This document shows positions 24,790 to 36,600 of a stretch of 64,000 bases of DNA, one piece after another. Origin of the DNA: Rhodococcus sp. SGAir0479 (GTDB lineage: Bacteria > Actinomycetota > Actinomycetes > Mycobacteriales > Mycobacteriaceae); the NCBI RefSeq assembly GCF_005484805.1, contig NZ_CP039432.1, positions 3,906,001-3,970,000 of the forward strand, in the 5' to 3' direction. A model generated the notes under the pieces. The model made no database searches and had not been told where the DNA came from. It saw only the letters and a list, made by a program, of their open reading frames with translations. Both the position numbers and the translations under genes were made by a program. Positions within the stretch are counted from its first letter, which is position 1. The number at the start of each line of letters is the position of its first letter.

Positions 24790-26535
24790 TCAGCCTCGCG
24801 GTGTCGACGCCGTGGCGGGCGTCGACGTCGGTGCAGCGGTGGTGGTCGGGACGGCCGCCGTGGTCGTCGCCTGCGGCGCCGCAGTTTCCGTCGGGAGCGG
24901 TGTCTCGGTCGCGACGGTTCCGGCCACGTCCGTGCCCGGGCCGGGGGCCGGCGCCTGGGAATCTGCCGCCGGCGCCTCGGTGACGACCGGCTGGGCCGGC
25001 TCGGCGACCGGCCGCGTGGACGGTTGCGTCGACGGTGCGGCGGCGGGTGCCGACGTGGGAGCGGCGGAGGACGCCGCCGCGGACGACGACGCGACCTCGT
25101 CGAGCGCCGCCGACAGCTCCGCCGCGCTCGGCTTCGCGGACGAGTTCACCGGCTTGCCGCTCTGCGCCTGCTTCGCCAGGTACGTCAGCCAGGCGGCCGC
25201 GTAGTCGGCCGAGGTGAGCGGCCGGCCCGTCGCCGGGTCGGCGTCGCGCCAGTAGTCGAAGTGGTGTCCGATGTCCCGCGCCAACGTCAGCTGGTACGGA
25301 TCGCTCATGATCACCGGGATGGTGTTCTGATTCGTCACGATCAGGCCGACGATCTCCTTGAACAGTTTCTGCGGCAGGTAGGCGAGCGGCGACATCTTCT
25401 CGGTGGTGATCGAATCCTCGTCGTCGGCCGCGGGCGCGGAGACGTCGGACGGAGCGGACGGGTCGGCGGCCACCGGGCTCGTCGTCGGGGTGGTCGTCGG
25501 ACGCGTGTACGACGGATCCGACACCTTCAGCAGCACGTCGAGGAACGTCTCGTCGCTCTGCATCCAGTCGGGCTGCGACCGGATGTCCGCGAACGCGTCG
25601 AGCGCGATGCGCGAGAGCACCGTGGCGACGTCGATACCCGTCGCGACCGTCAACTGCTCCCGCTCGAGCGCGTCGACGTTCAGCTGCCGGCCCACGTTCA
25701 CCACCAGTTGTAGCAGCGAAATATTCTGTGGCGCAGCGCAGGTGAGATCGCCGTCGGAACAGAACGACGCGATCCGGCCGGCCAGCGCGCCGAAGTCGGA
25801 GCCGCCCGTGTCGGGCAGTGCGCCCTGACCGGGGACGGGGTTCTTGCCGTTCTGGTACTTCACGTCGAACCCGTCCGGGTTGGTGAAGGGATTCTTCGCC
25901 CCCGGGAACGGGCCCTGTCCCGCGTCGCGTCCGGCATCGGCGAGGATGACGACCCCGACGACGTTCGCCGGATCCACGATGCCGTACTCACCGTTCGTGT
26001 CCGCGTCCTGATGACCGACGTTCATGGCGACCCGGCGGGCGACGTCGGCGCCCTCGCTGTACCCGACGATCGCGAACTTGGTGTCCGGGCACGACGCGCG
26101 GATCGCCTTGATCACCGATTCGGTGTTCGCGACGCCGGTGCTCACCGACGTCTCGTAACTCGACATGTCGGCCGGGTAGGAGATGTACATCGCCGCATAC
26201 GAACCCGGCGCGACGGCCTTCAGTGGCGCACTGGAGGCCTGATCGATCCACGTGCTCACGTAGTCGTCGGCCGACGCGGCGGGCAACTCGCGGCCGTCGG
26301 CGTCCACGAGCATCTTCGTCGTGCCCGGTCGCGGGGTGTCACCGCGCCCGGCGATCGACAACGTCACCATGTCGTGGCAGTCGGTGGTCGAGGCCGTCAG
26401 CTCGGTGTCGACCGTGCGGGGCGGGGCGGACCACAGTGCCCACGTCAGTACCACCAACAGCGCCATGCCGAGCGCAACCGGGGTCAGCACCCTGGTCGCG
26501 AGCGGATGCCGCCCGAGAACGTCGCGAATTGTCAT
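24790..26535 (-). CDS. Cutinase-family secreted/anchored hydrolase
   Basis: 581 residues. An N-terminal signal anchor (about 12-35) precedes a cutinase-like alpha/beta hydrolase domain. The nucleophile elbow is GYSEGA with Ser160, and VVGVVILADAGRD follows as in mycobacterial Culp proteins. The cysteines in TDCHDM and RASCPDT fit the first cutinase disulfide. The second half is a helical region and then a long Ala/Pro/Thr/Ser-rich tail (about 465-581) that may be glycosylated or span the wall. Far longer than single-domain cutinases (about 220). GGGGAG precedes the ATG at 26535. Likely an esterase/lipase acting on envelope or host lipids. Confidence 0.83.
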   Translation of the reverse strand: MTIRDVLGRHPLATRVLTPVALGMALLVVLTWALWSAPPRTVDTELTASTTDCHDMVTLSIAGRGDTPRPGTTKMLVDADGRELPAASADDYVSTWIDQASSAPLKAVAPGSYAAMYISYPADMSSYETSVSTGVANTESVIKAIRASCPDTKFAIVGYSEGADVARRVAMNVGHQDADTNGEYGIVDPANVVGVVILADAGRDAGQGPFPGAKNPFTNPDGFDVKYQNGKNPVPGQGALPDTGGSDFGALAGRIASFCSDGDLTCAAPQNISLLQLVVNVGRQLNVDALEREQLTVATGIDVATVLSRIALDAFADIRSQPDWMQSDETFLDVLLKVSDPSYTRPTTTPTTSPVAADPSAPSDVSAPAADDEDSITTEKMSPLAYLPQKLFKEIVGLIVTNQNTIPVIMSDPYQLTLARDIGHHFDYWRDADPATGRPLTSADYAAAWLTYLAKQAQSGKPVNSSAKPSAAELSAALDEVASSSAAASSAAPTSAPAAAPSTQPSTRPVAEPAQPVVTEAPAADSQAPAPGPGTDVAGTVATETPLPTETAAPQATTTAAVPTTTAAPTSTPATASTPRG

Positions 26536-26631
26536 GTCCACTCCCCACACCCGACTCACCGAACACGCGTGGGCAGACCCCCCCTACCTCGCGTCACGTC
26601 ATGGGAGACGTCGGGAACGGGGAGGGCGGCG

Positions 26632-27945
26632 TTACAGAGCGGGATCCCGGCCGTCGTCCGGTGGGGACATCGCCGCGACGCGGTCCAGCAGGAGGCGCCG
26701 CTCCCGTTCGTTGGCCGTCAGGCGTGCGGCGGCCGCGAACTCCACGCGCGCCTCCGCCGTCCGGCCGAGTCGGGTGAGGAGTTCGGCCCGTGTGGCCGGC
26801 AGGAACCGGTAGCCGGCCAACCGTCCGTCGGCCACGATCGAATCGACGATCTCGAGGGCCGCCGCGGGCCCGACCGCCATCGACACCGCCGCGGCACGGT
26901 TGAGCTCGACGACGGGTGACGGGGCCAGCCGGCCGAGCGCCTCGTACAGCAACACGATTCGCTCCCAGTCGGTGTCGCCGACCGAGGCCGCGACGGCATG
27001 GCATTCCGCGATGGCCGCCTGTAACGCGTAGGCGCCCCGGCCGCGGCCGAGTGCGTCCGCCCGCGTCAGCGCGGTCCGTCCGCGGGTGATCGCTCCTCGA
27101 TCCCAGCGGCGTCGGTCCTGGTCGGCGAGCAGCACGGGGTCGCCGTTCGCATCGAGCCGAGCCGGGAACCGGGCCGCGGTGAGCTCCATCAGAGCCACCA
27201 GTCCGTGCACCTCCGGCTCGCGGGGAACCAGCTCGGCCAGCACACGAGCCAGCCGCAGAGCCTCGCGGCTCAGTTCCGGGCGCATCCAGTCGTCGCCGGC
27301 GCTGGCCGAATGCCCCTCGTTGAACACGAGGTAGAGCACCCCGAGCACGGCGGCGAGACGTTCGCCGAACTCTGCACGCTCGGGCACCACGAACGGGACC
27401 TTCGCCGCCGCCAGCGTCTTCTTCGCGCGCACTATGCGCTGCTGCACCGTCGACGTCGGCACGAGGAAGGCGCGGGCGATCTCGTCGCTGGACAGGCCAC
27501 CGACCACCTTGAGCGTCAACGCCACCCGCGCCTCCCGGGACAGCACCGGATGACACGACACGAACACCAGCCGGAGCACGTCGTCGTCGATGCGGTCCGG
27601 ATCCCAGGGCACATCGTCACTGTCGGCGGCCTCGGTCCCGAGATCGTGGGCGATCGCGGCGAGGCGGGCGTCGTAGCGCTCCTGCCGCCGCCACCCGTCG
27701 ATCGCCTTGCGCTTGGCGACCGTCGTCAGCCACGCACCCGGGTTGGCCGGGACCCCGGTCTCCGGCCACTGGGCCAACGCGTCCGCCAGGGCCTCCTGGG
27801 CGAGGTCCTCGGCACGACCGAAATCGCCGACCGTCCGGGTGAGGGTCGCGACGATGCGGGCCGACTCGATCCGCCACACCGCCGCGACGGAGCGCCGCAC
27901 CGACTCCGACCGGTCCGGGCCGCGCTCCGTCGGGGTCCGTGCCAT
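26632..27945 (-). CDS. ECF sigma factor (ECF42 type, DUF6596 C-terminal extension)
   Basis: 437 residues. Region 2 is seen in IVATLTRTVGDFGRAEDLAQEALADAL and region 4 in LTLKVVGGLSSDEIARAFLVPTSTVQQRIVRAKKTL. A long C-terminal helical TPR-like extension of about 220 residues replaces a cognate anti-sigma factor. Together with a DGPF/YCII protein gene 4 bp upstream in the same operon, this is the hallmark of group ECF42. The extension is thought to be needed for activity control. Starts at 27945 right after the DGPF stop, so translational coupling is likely. Target promoters are unknown. Confidence 0.9.
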   Translation of the reverse strand: MARTPTERGPDRSESVRRSVAAVWRIESARIVATLTRTVGDFGRAEDLAQEALADALAQWPETGVPANPGAWLTTVAKRKAIDGWRRQERYDARLAAIAHDLGTEAADSDDVPWDPDRIDDDVLRLVFVSCHPVLSREARVALTLKVVGGLSSDEIARAFLVPTSTVQQRIVRAKKTLAAAKVPFVVPERAEFGERLAAVLGVLYLVFNEGHSASAGDDWMRPELSREALRLARVLAELVPREPEVHGLVALMELTAARFPARLDANGDPVLLADQDRRRWDRGAITRGRTALTRADALGRGRGAYALQAAIAECHAVAASVGDTDWERIVLLYEALGRLAPSPVVELNRAAAVSMAVGPAAALEIVDSIVADGRLAGYRFLPATRAELLTRLGRTAEARVEFAAAARLTANERERRLLLDRVAAMSPPDDGRDPAL

Positions 27946-27949
27946 CGGC

Positions 27950-28372
27950 TCAGGCCTTGCGACCCTCGAGCTCGTCGCGCCAGCCCTCTTCCTTCTGGAT
28001 CCACTCGTTGTCCTGCGGGAAGTCCTCGACGCCGGTCACCCGGCGCACCTCGAGCTTCGTGCCGGGCCCGAGCGGCGCGCGCTTGGCCCATTCGGCGGCC
28101 TCCTCCTTGGACGCGACCTCGAGGATCCAGAAGCCGTTGAACAGTTCCTTGGTCTCCCCGTAAGGACCGTCGGTGACGAGCGGTGTCTCGCTGGAGAAGT
28201 CGACGACGAAGCCCTCGTCGGCATCCGAGAGCCCCTCACCCGCGAGCAGTACGCCGGCCTTCATCATGGCCTCGTTGTACTTGCCCATGTCCTCGATGAT
28301 CTGCTCGAACGGGATGTCCTTCGATGCCTCGATCGCCTCGTCGGTGACGCGCATGATCAGCATGTACTTCAT
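27950..28372 (-). CDS. DGPF (YCII-related) protein
   Basis: 140-residue YCII-fold protein beginning MKYMLIMRVTDEAIE. It carries LLAGEGLSDAD and the family signature as DGPYGETKE, then the WILEVAS strand. AAGGAG lies about 8 nt before the ATG. It is the first gene of a two-gene operon with the ECF42 sigma factor, 4 bp apart. DGPF proteins are the standard partners of ECF42, but their molecular role is not settled. Confidence 0.9.
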   Translation of the reverse strand: MKYMLIMRVTDEAIEASKDIPFEQIIEDMGKYNEAMMKAGVLLAGEGLSDADEGFVVDFSSETPLVTDGPYGETKELFNGFWILEVASKEEAAEWAKRAPLGPGTKLEVRRVTGVEDFPQDNEWIQKEEGWRDELEGRKA

Positions 28373-28556
28373 CGGTTCCGCTCCTTCGTCCGGGTCGCCA
28401 ACCGACCCTCTCATCGACGACGTCGAACGGGAAGACGGCGGATCGACACGTCGGAGAAAATTCTTTCCGGAACTCGATCGGACCGGGGTGAGGTACATCG
28501 GTTCGGTCCGCGCCACCGCGGGGAAGATCCGCGCCGCCCGCCCTGTTGTCCCAGGC

Positions 28557-28901
28557 ATGGACGACGTTGATCATCGAGCCCGGATCACCGAGGAACGCGC
28601 GGACGCCGAGCGTCGCGCCGCGGCCCTGACCCGCCGGTTCGGCGAGATCGTCGAGGGGTCGGAATTCACCACCGACGACGACGAGCACGATCCGGAAGGG
28701 TCGACCATCGCGTTCGAACGGGCACAGGTCTCGGCGCTGCTGGCCTCCGCGCGGCACGAGATCGAGGAGCTGGACGCTGCGCTGGGCCGACTCGAGACCG
28801 GCTCGTACGGCGTCTGCATCCACTGCGGACGCGCCATCGCCGGGCCCCGACTGGACGCGCTGCCCGCGACCCGCACGTGCATCGACTGCTCGTCCCGCTG
28901 A
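28557..28901 (+). CDS. DksA/TraR-family zinc-finger protein
   Basis: 114 residues. A charged coiled-coil N-terminal half (ERADAERRAAALTRRFGEIVE, then ARHEIEELDAALGRLETG) is followed by a C4 zinc finger, CIHCGRAIAGPRLDALPATRTCIDC. This is the small TraR-like form that may bind the RNA polymerase secondary channel. The start at 28557 is the first ATG giving the complete coiled coil. It is divergent from the DGPF gene. No clear ribosome site is seen; the region before it is C-rich. Confidence 0.83.
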   Translation: MDDVDHRARITEERADAERRAAALTRRFGEIVEGSEFTTDDDEHDPEGSTIAFERAQVSALLASARHEIEELDAALGRLETGSYGVCIHCGRAIAGPRLDALPATRTCIDCSSR

Positions 28902-28960
28902 CCGATCACGATCTCGTTCGGTACTGGGCATCGTCGGAGTGACGTGGCACGATCACGTCC

Positions 28961-29404
<444 letters not shown>

Positions 29405-29460
29405 CGTGGGGTCACAGCGCTCACCTGCACACACGCCCCCGCTCGACAGATGGAGACACC

Positions 29461-31827
<2,367 letters not shown>

Positions 31828-31850
31828 GCGAACCCGTAGAGGAGATCGTC

Positions 31851-32537
31851 GTGGCCACTGGTTCGACACCCGAGGCGACCGTCGGTGAGGTGCAGGCCGA
31901 ACTCACGGCCCTCGAGGATCCCAAGATCCGCGCCGTGAACGAGCGGCACGGCGACGACCACGGTGTGAACCTCACCAAGCTGCGGGCGCTGGCCAAGCGG
32001 CTCCGGACCCAGCCCGAGCTCGCCCGCCAGCTGTGGGCGACCGGTGACACCGCATCCCGCCTCGTCGCGATCCTCGTCAGCCGACCCAAGGCGTACAGCG
32101 AGTCCGAGTTGGACACCATGCTCCGCGAGGCGCGAGTGCCGAAGGTGCACGACTGGCTGCTCGGTTACGTCGTCAAGAAGAGCCCGCACGTCGAGGCCCT
32201 GCGCACCGCGTGGTTCGACGATCCCGACCCCGTCGTCGCGAGCGCCGGCTGGGCGCTCACCAGCGACCGCGTGGCGAAGTCGCCCGACGGGCTCGATCCG
32301 TCCGGCCTCCTCGATGTCATCGAGACCGACATGAAGGACGCACCGGACCGGCTGCAGTGGGCGATGAACGCGTGCCTCGCCACCATCGGCATCCACCATC
32401 CCCGGTACCGGAGCCGGGCGATCGAGATCGGGGAACGCCTGGAGGTTCTGAAGGACTACCCGACCCCACCCAACTGCACCTCGCCCTACGCGCCCATCTG
32501 GATCGACGAGATCGTGCGGCGGCAAACCAGTCGGTAG
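31851..32537 (+). CDS. DNA alkylation repair protein (AlkD-like HEAT protein)
   Basis: 228 residues of helical HEAT-like repeats: VGEVQAELTALEDPKIRAVNERHG, then GVNLTKLRALAKRLRTQPELARQLW and SAGWALTSDRVAKSP. It resembles the AlkD/AlkC superfamily that binds and excises or shields bulky alkylated bases. AGAGGAGATC precedes the GTG start. It lies 23 bp behind the UvrA-like gene, probably on the same mRNA. Catalytic residues cannot be assigned with confidence. Confidence 0.85.
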   Translation: MATGSTPEATVGEVQAELTALEDPKIRAVNERHGDDHGVNLTKLRALAKRLRTQPELARQLWATGDTASRLVAILVSRPKAYSESELDTMLREARVPKVHDWLLGYVVKKSPHVEALRTAWFDDPDPVVASAGWALTSDRVAKSPDGLDPSGLLDVIETDMKDAPDRLQWAMNACLATIGIHHPRYRSRAIEIGERLEVLKDYPTPPNCTSPYAPIWIDEIVRRQTSR

Positions 32538-32650
32538 CCCGTCTCGGCTCCCTCCGACGTCCTCGGAGCGGCGGACGGGCGACTGCCCGGTCGACGGGTA
32601 GCGTCCGGGAGCGCCGATGATCTCGACAGTTCCGACGGGGAGGGGGACGC

Positions 32651-33571
32651 GTGCGGTTCGCGTTGGAGGATGTGACGGCCACCGTGCCTACCGAGCAGAT
32701 CGACGAGACCCGGCAGTTCTACCGGTCGCGGCCGTCGGGCCGCGGTCCCGCCGGCCGCGAGGAGCTGATGGAGGCACGGGCGGCGACGCCCCCTCCCGCA
32801 CCCGCCGAGCCACCAGCCACCGAGGAGGTGGCCGACGGCACGGGAAGCGCGGTGCCGCTACGGATCTTCACGCCCAGCAGCGGCCGGGTGCGAGGCGTGT
32901 ACCTGGACATCCACGGTGGCGGCTTCTACATGGGCACCGCGGCGGCGGACGACGTCCGCAATCGTGCGCTCGCAGAGGATCTCGAGCTGGTTGTGGTCAG
33001 CCCGGACTACCGGCTGGCACCCGAGCACCCGTGGCCGGCCGCACCCGACGACTGCGAGGCGGCCGCGCGTTGGTTGCTCGACCACGCCGAGACCCGCTTC
33101 GGCACGTCCCGACTGGCCATCGGGGGACGGTCGGCGGGAGCCACGCTCGCGGCGGCCACACTGCTCCGGCTGCGAGACCGCGACATGGGGCACGGTTTCG
33201 TCTGTGCCGTCCTGCAGTTCGGCACGTACGACGTGAGTGCGCAGACTCCACCCGGACGGCGGATCGCCGACGAGTACTTCATCCAGGCGTACGTCGGCCA
33301 CGTGGAGGACCGCACCGACCCGGACATCTCCCCGATCTACGCCGACCTCCACGGCCTGCCGCCGGCGCTGCTGGTCGTCGGGAGCGAGGACGTGCTGCTG
33401 GAGGACAACCTGGCGATGGCCGCGCGGCTCTCGGCGGCGGGCAACGACGTCGAGCTCCGGATCTACCCCGCGTCGCCCCACGGCTTCACCGGGCACCCCA
33501 CGGCCATCGCGCGGACCGCCCGCGACGGGATCGGTTCGTGGCTGCGACGTCGGCTCGTGCAGCAACCGTAG
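32651..33571 (+). CDS. Alpha/beta hydrolase (HSL-type esterase)
   Basis: 306 residues. The hormone-sensitive-lipase oxyanion motif HGGG is at 88-91, SPDYRLAPEHPWPA follows, and the nucleophile elbow is GRSAG with Ser161. The acid/histidine pair is expected in LVVGSEDVLLEDN and SPHGFTGHP. This is a carboxylesterase/lipase of bacterial family IV. The GTG at 32651 has AGGGGGAC upstream. It runs convergently toward the NRPS end, 74 bp away. Whether it belongs to the NRPS pathway (for example as an editing or tailoring hydrolase) is not shown. Confidence 0.88.
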   Translation: MRFALEDVTATVPTEQIDETRQFYRSRPSGRGPAGREELMEARAATPPPAPAEPPATEEVADGTGSAVPLRIFTPSSGRVRGVYLDIHGGGFYMGTAAADDVRNRALAEDLELVVVSPDYRLAPEHPWPAAPDDCEAAARWLLDHAETRFGTSRLAIGGRSAGATLAAATLLRLRDRDMGHGFVCAVLQFGTYDVSAQTPPGRRIADEYFIQAYVGHVEDRTDPDISPIYADLHGLPPALLVVGSEDVLLEDNLAMAARLSAAGNDVELRIYPASPHGFTGHPTAIARTARDGIGSWLRRRLVQQP

Positions 33572-33645
33572 GGCGCAGCGGCACCGCAGCAGTCCCCGAC
33601 ACTCTCGCCGCGTGGGGTTCGTGGTGCACCCGTGTCCGCCGCGCA

Positions 33646-36600
33646 CTACTGCGGCGCCTCACGTTCTCGGTCGACCAGATTCAGTTGTCTGTCGAGCAGG
33701 GGCCCCACCACCGAGAGTCCCTCGGGACCGGTCATGTGCTCGTGCCGGACGGGGACCGGGTACTCGTGCACGTCACCGGAGTTGTATCTTCTCCATCCCG
33801 CCACCCCGGCCTCGCGGTCCGCACCGCCGTCACCGGCCGGATCCGCCGCCGCACTGAAGTAGGTGACCACCGGGCCCTCGAGGAGCGACGGCCGATGTGC
33901 GCGAGCAGCATGCGCGAGATCGCGGTACTCCCGGTAGAGGGTCTCGAGGTGATCAGGAGTGAGGGATGCGAAGAGGCCGCCCTTCGCACGCAGCAGCGCT
34001 GCCGCCTGCTCGGCCGTGATGTCCGAGTTCCCGTCTCCGACCACCTCCACCCCACCGAACTCCCCGAGCAGCTCGGCGACCGAGGGCATCTCGTCATCGA
34101 CATCGGAATCGGACGGCAGACGGGTGTCCATCAGGGAGAGGGTGCGTACGTCGTCACCCTCTCGACGGAGCTGGACCGCCATCGCATGCGCGATCTGGCC
34201 GCCGACCGAATAGCCGAGCAGGTGATAGGGCCCACGGGGCTGCACCGAGCGAATCTCGTGCACGTAGCGATGCGCGATCTCGTCGAGCGATCCGACCCGG
34301 ACGTCCGGATCGGTCAGGGCGGGCGAGTTGATTCCGTAGATCGGCCGGTCGTCGTCGACGAACTGCACCAAGCCACTGAAGCACCACGCGAGGCCGATGG
34401 CAGGATGTATGCAGAACAACGGAACTCGGCTGCCCGTGGCACGCAGCGGCAGCAGCACCGCGACCGCAGAGCCGGTGACGTCGTCGTCGACGGCGTCGGC
34501 CTCGTGCATCTCGATCCGGTGTGCCAGCGCCGCGGGAGTCGAGTGCGCGAAGATCCATTCGACCGGCACCTCCGTGGAGGTCGATTCTCGTAGCCGCGCG
34601 GCAACACCGGTGGCCGTCAACGAATTACCGCCGAGGGAGAAGAAGTTGTCGTCCGCACCGACCCGCTCGAGACCGAGTTGGGCCGCGAAGGCCGCCGCCA
34701 CCACGGATTCGCAGCCGTCCTTCGGCGCTCGGAACTCGTTCCGGCCCGCCGAGAAATCCGGCGCCGGCAACGCCCCACGATCGACCTTCCCATTCGGCGA
34801 CACCGGCACCCCGTCCACCACCACCACCGCCGCCGGCACCATATGCGGAGCCAACCGCTCCCCCGCGAACGCCAACACCCCCCGCACATCCACCTCCACC
34901 CCACGCTCCGGCACCACGTACCCCACCAACCGACCACCGCCGTCCCCACACACCGCCGCCACCGCACGCGCCACCCCCGCACACGCCGACAACACCGACT
35001 CCACCTCCCCCAACTCCACCCGAAACCCACGAACCTTCACCTGCAGATCCGAACGACCCACATACTCGAGCGCCAACCCCCCACCACGCACCCGCACCCA
35101 CCGCACCACATCCCCCGTCCGATACATCCGCCCACCGAGCCCACCGAACGGATCCGCCACAAACCGAGTGGCCGTCAACCCCGCCCGATTCCGATAACCT
35201 CGCGCCACACCCCCACCCACCACATACAACTCCCCCGCCACCCCCACCGGAACCGGCCGCAACCAACCATCGAGCACCAACTCCCCCACCCCACGAACCG
35301 GACCACCCACCGTGACCCGATCCCCCGGCACCAAACGCGCACTGACGTTCGTCTGGATCGTCGCTTCCGCCGAACCGTACGTGTTGAACATCCGTCTGCC
35401 GAACGCCCACCGAGTCACCAACTCCGGAGGACACGGCTCGCCACCGACCACGATGGTCCGGAGATCGTCGAGCCCCGTCGGGTCCACGGTTGCCAACAGT
35501 GCCGGCGTCAACACAAGGTGAGTTACCCGCTCCCGCCGCAGGATCCGCCCCATCTCCGCGCCGCCGAACACCGTGGGCGGCACCACGACCAGCCGCCCAC
35601 CGAACCCGAACGCCCACAACTGTTCGAGCACCGCGGCGTCGAAGCTCGGCGACGACACGTGCAGCACCCGCGCATCCTGGCCCAGCCGGAATCGAACACC
35701 TTGCTCCACCAGAAGATTCGCCAGTCCCCGATGTGTCACCACCACACCCTTCGGAACCCCCGTCGACCCCGACGTGTAGATCACATACACCGGATGATCC
35801 GGCCGCAACACCGCCGTCCGCTCACCATCGGTCACCGGACCGGCCGACAACCCCGCCACCTCCGCCACCACCGACACCTCGTCGAGCACCACCCACGGCA
35901 CCGCCTGCGGCAACTCCCCCGACGACACCCCCACCGACAACCCCAACACCGCACCCGAATCCACCAACATGTGCTCGAGCCGAGCAGACGGATACCCCGG
36001 ATCCAACGGCACGAACGCCGCACCCGACTTGGCCACAGCCCACACCGCCAGAACCGACTCCAACGACCGCCGCAACCCCACCGCCACACACGACTCCGGC
36101 CCCACACCCCGACCGATCAACAACCGCGCCAACCGATTCGAACGCGCATCCAACTCCCCATACGTCCAACACCGATCACCACACACCACCGCCACCGCAC
36201 CCGGATCCACACCCACCGACGCCCCCAACAACACCGGCAGCGTCACCGCAGACACCGACGCGGCCCCCGACACCGGCACCGACTCCCGGTACTCGGCCGG
36301 GGAGAGCAGTTGCAGCTGCGCCAGCGGCACGTCCGGATCGTCGATGACGGCATCGATCACCCGCAGGACCCGGTCGACGACCCCGGCCGCGGTGTCGTGG
36401 TCGAGAAGCTCGGGCAGGTAGGAGACTCGCAGCCGCAGGCGGCTGTCCACGTCCGCGACGAGGCTGACCGGGAAGTGCGAGGCATCGGCTCCGCTCACCC
36501 CGGCCACCCGCAGCCCGGCCACGTCCGAGTCCGTGCCGATCGCGCTCCGATCGACCGGATACGACTCGAACACCGACATCGTGTCGAACACCGCTCCCGG

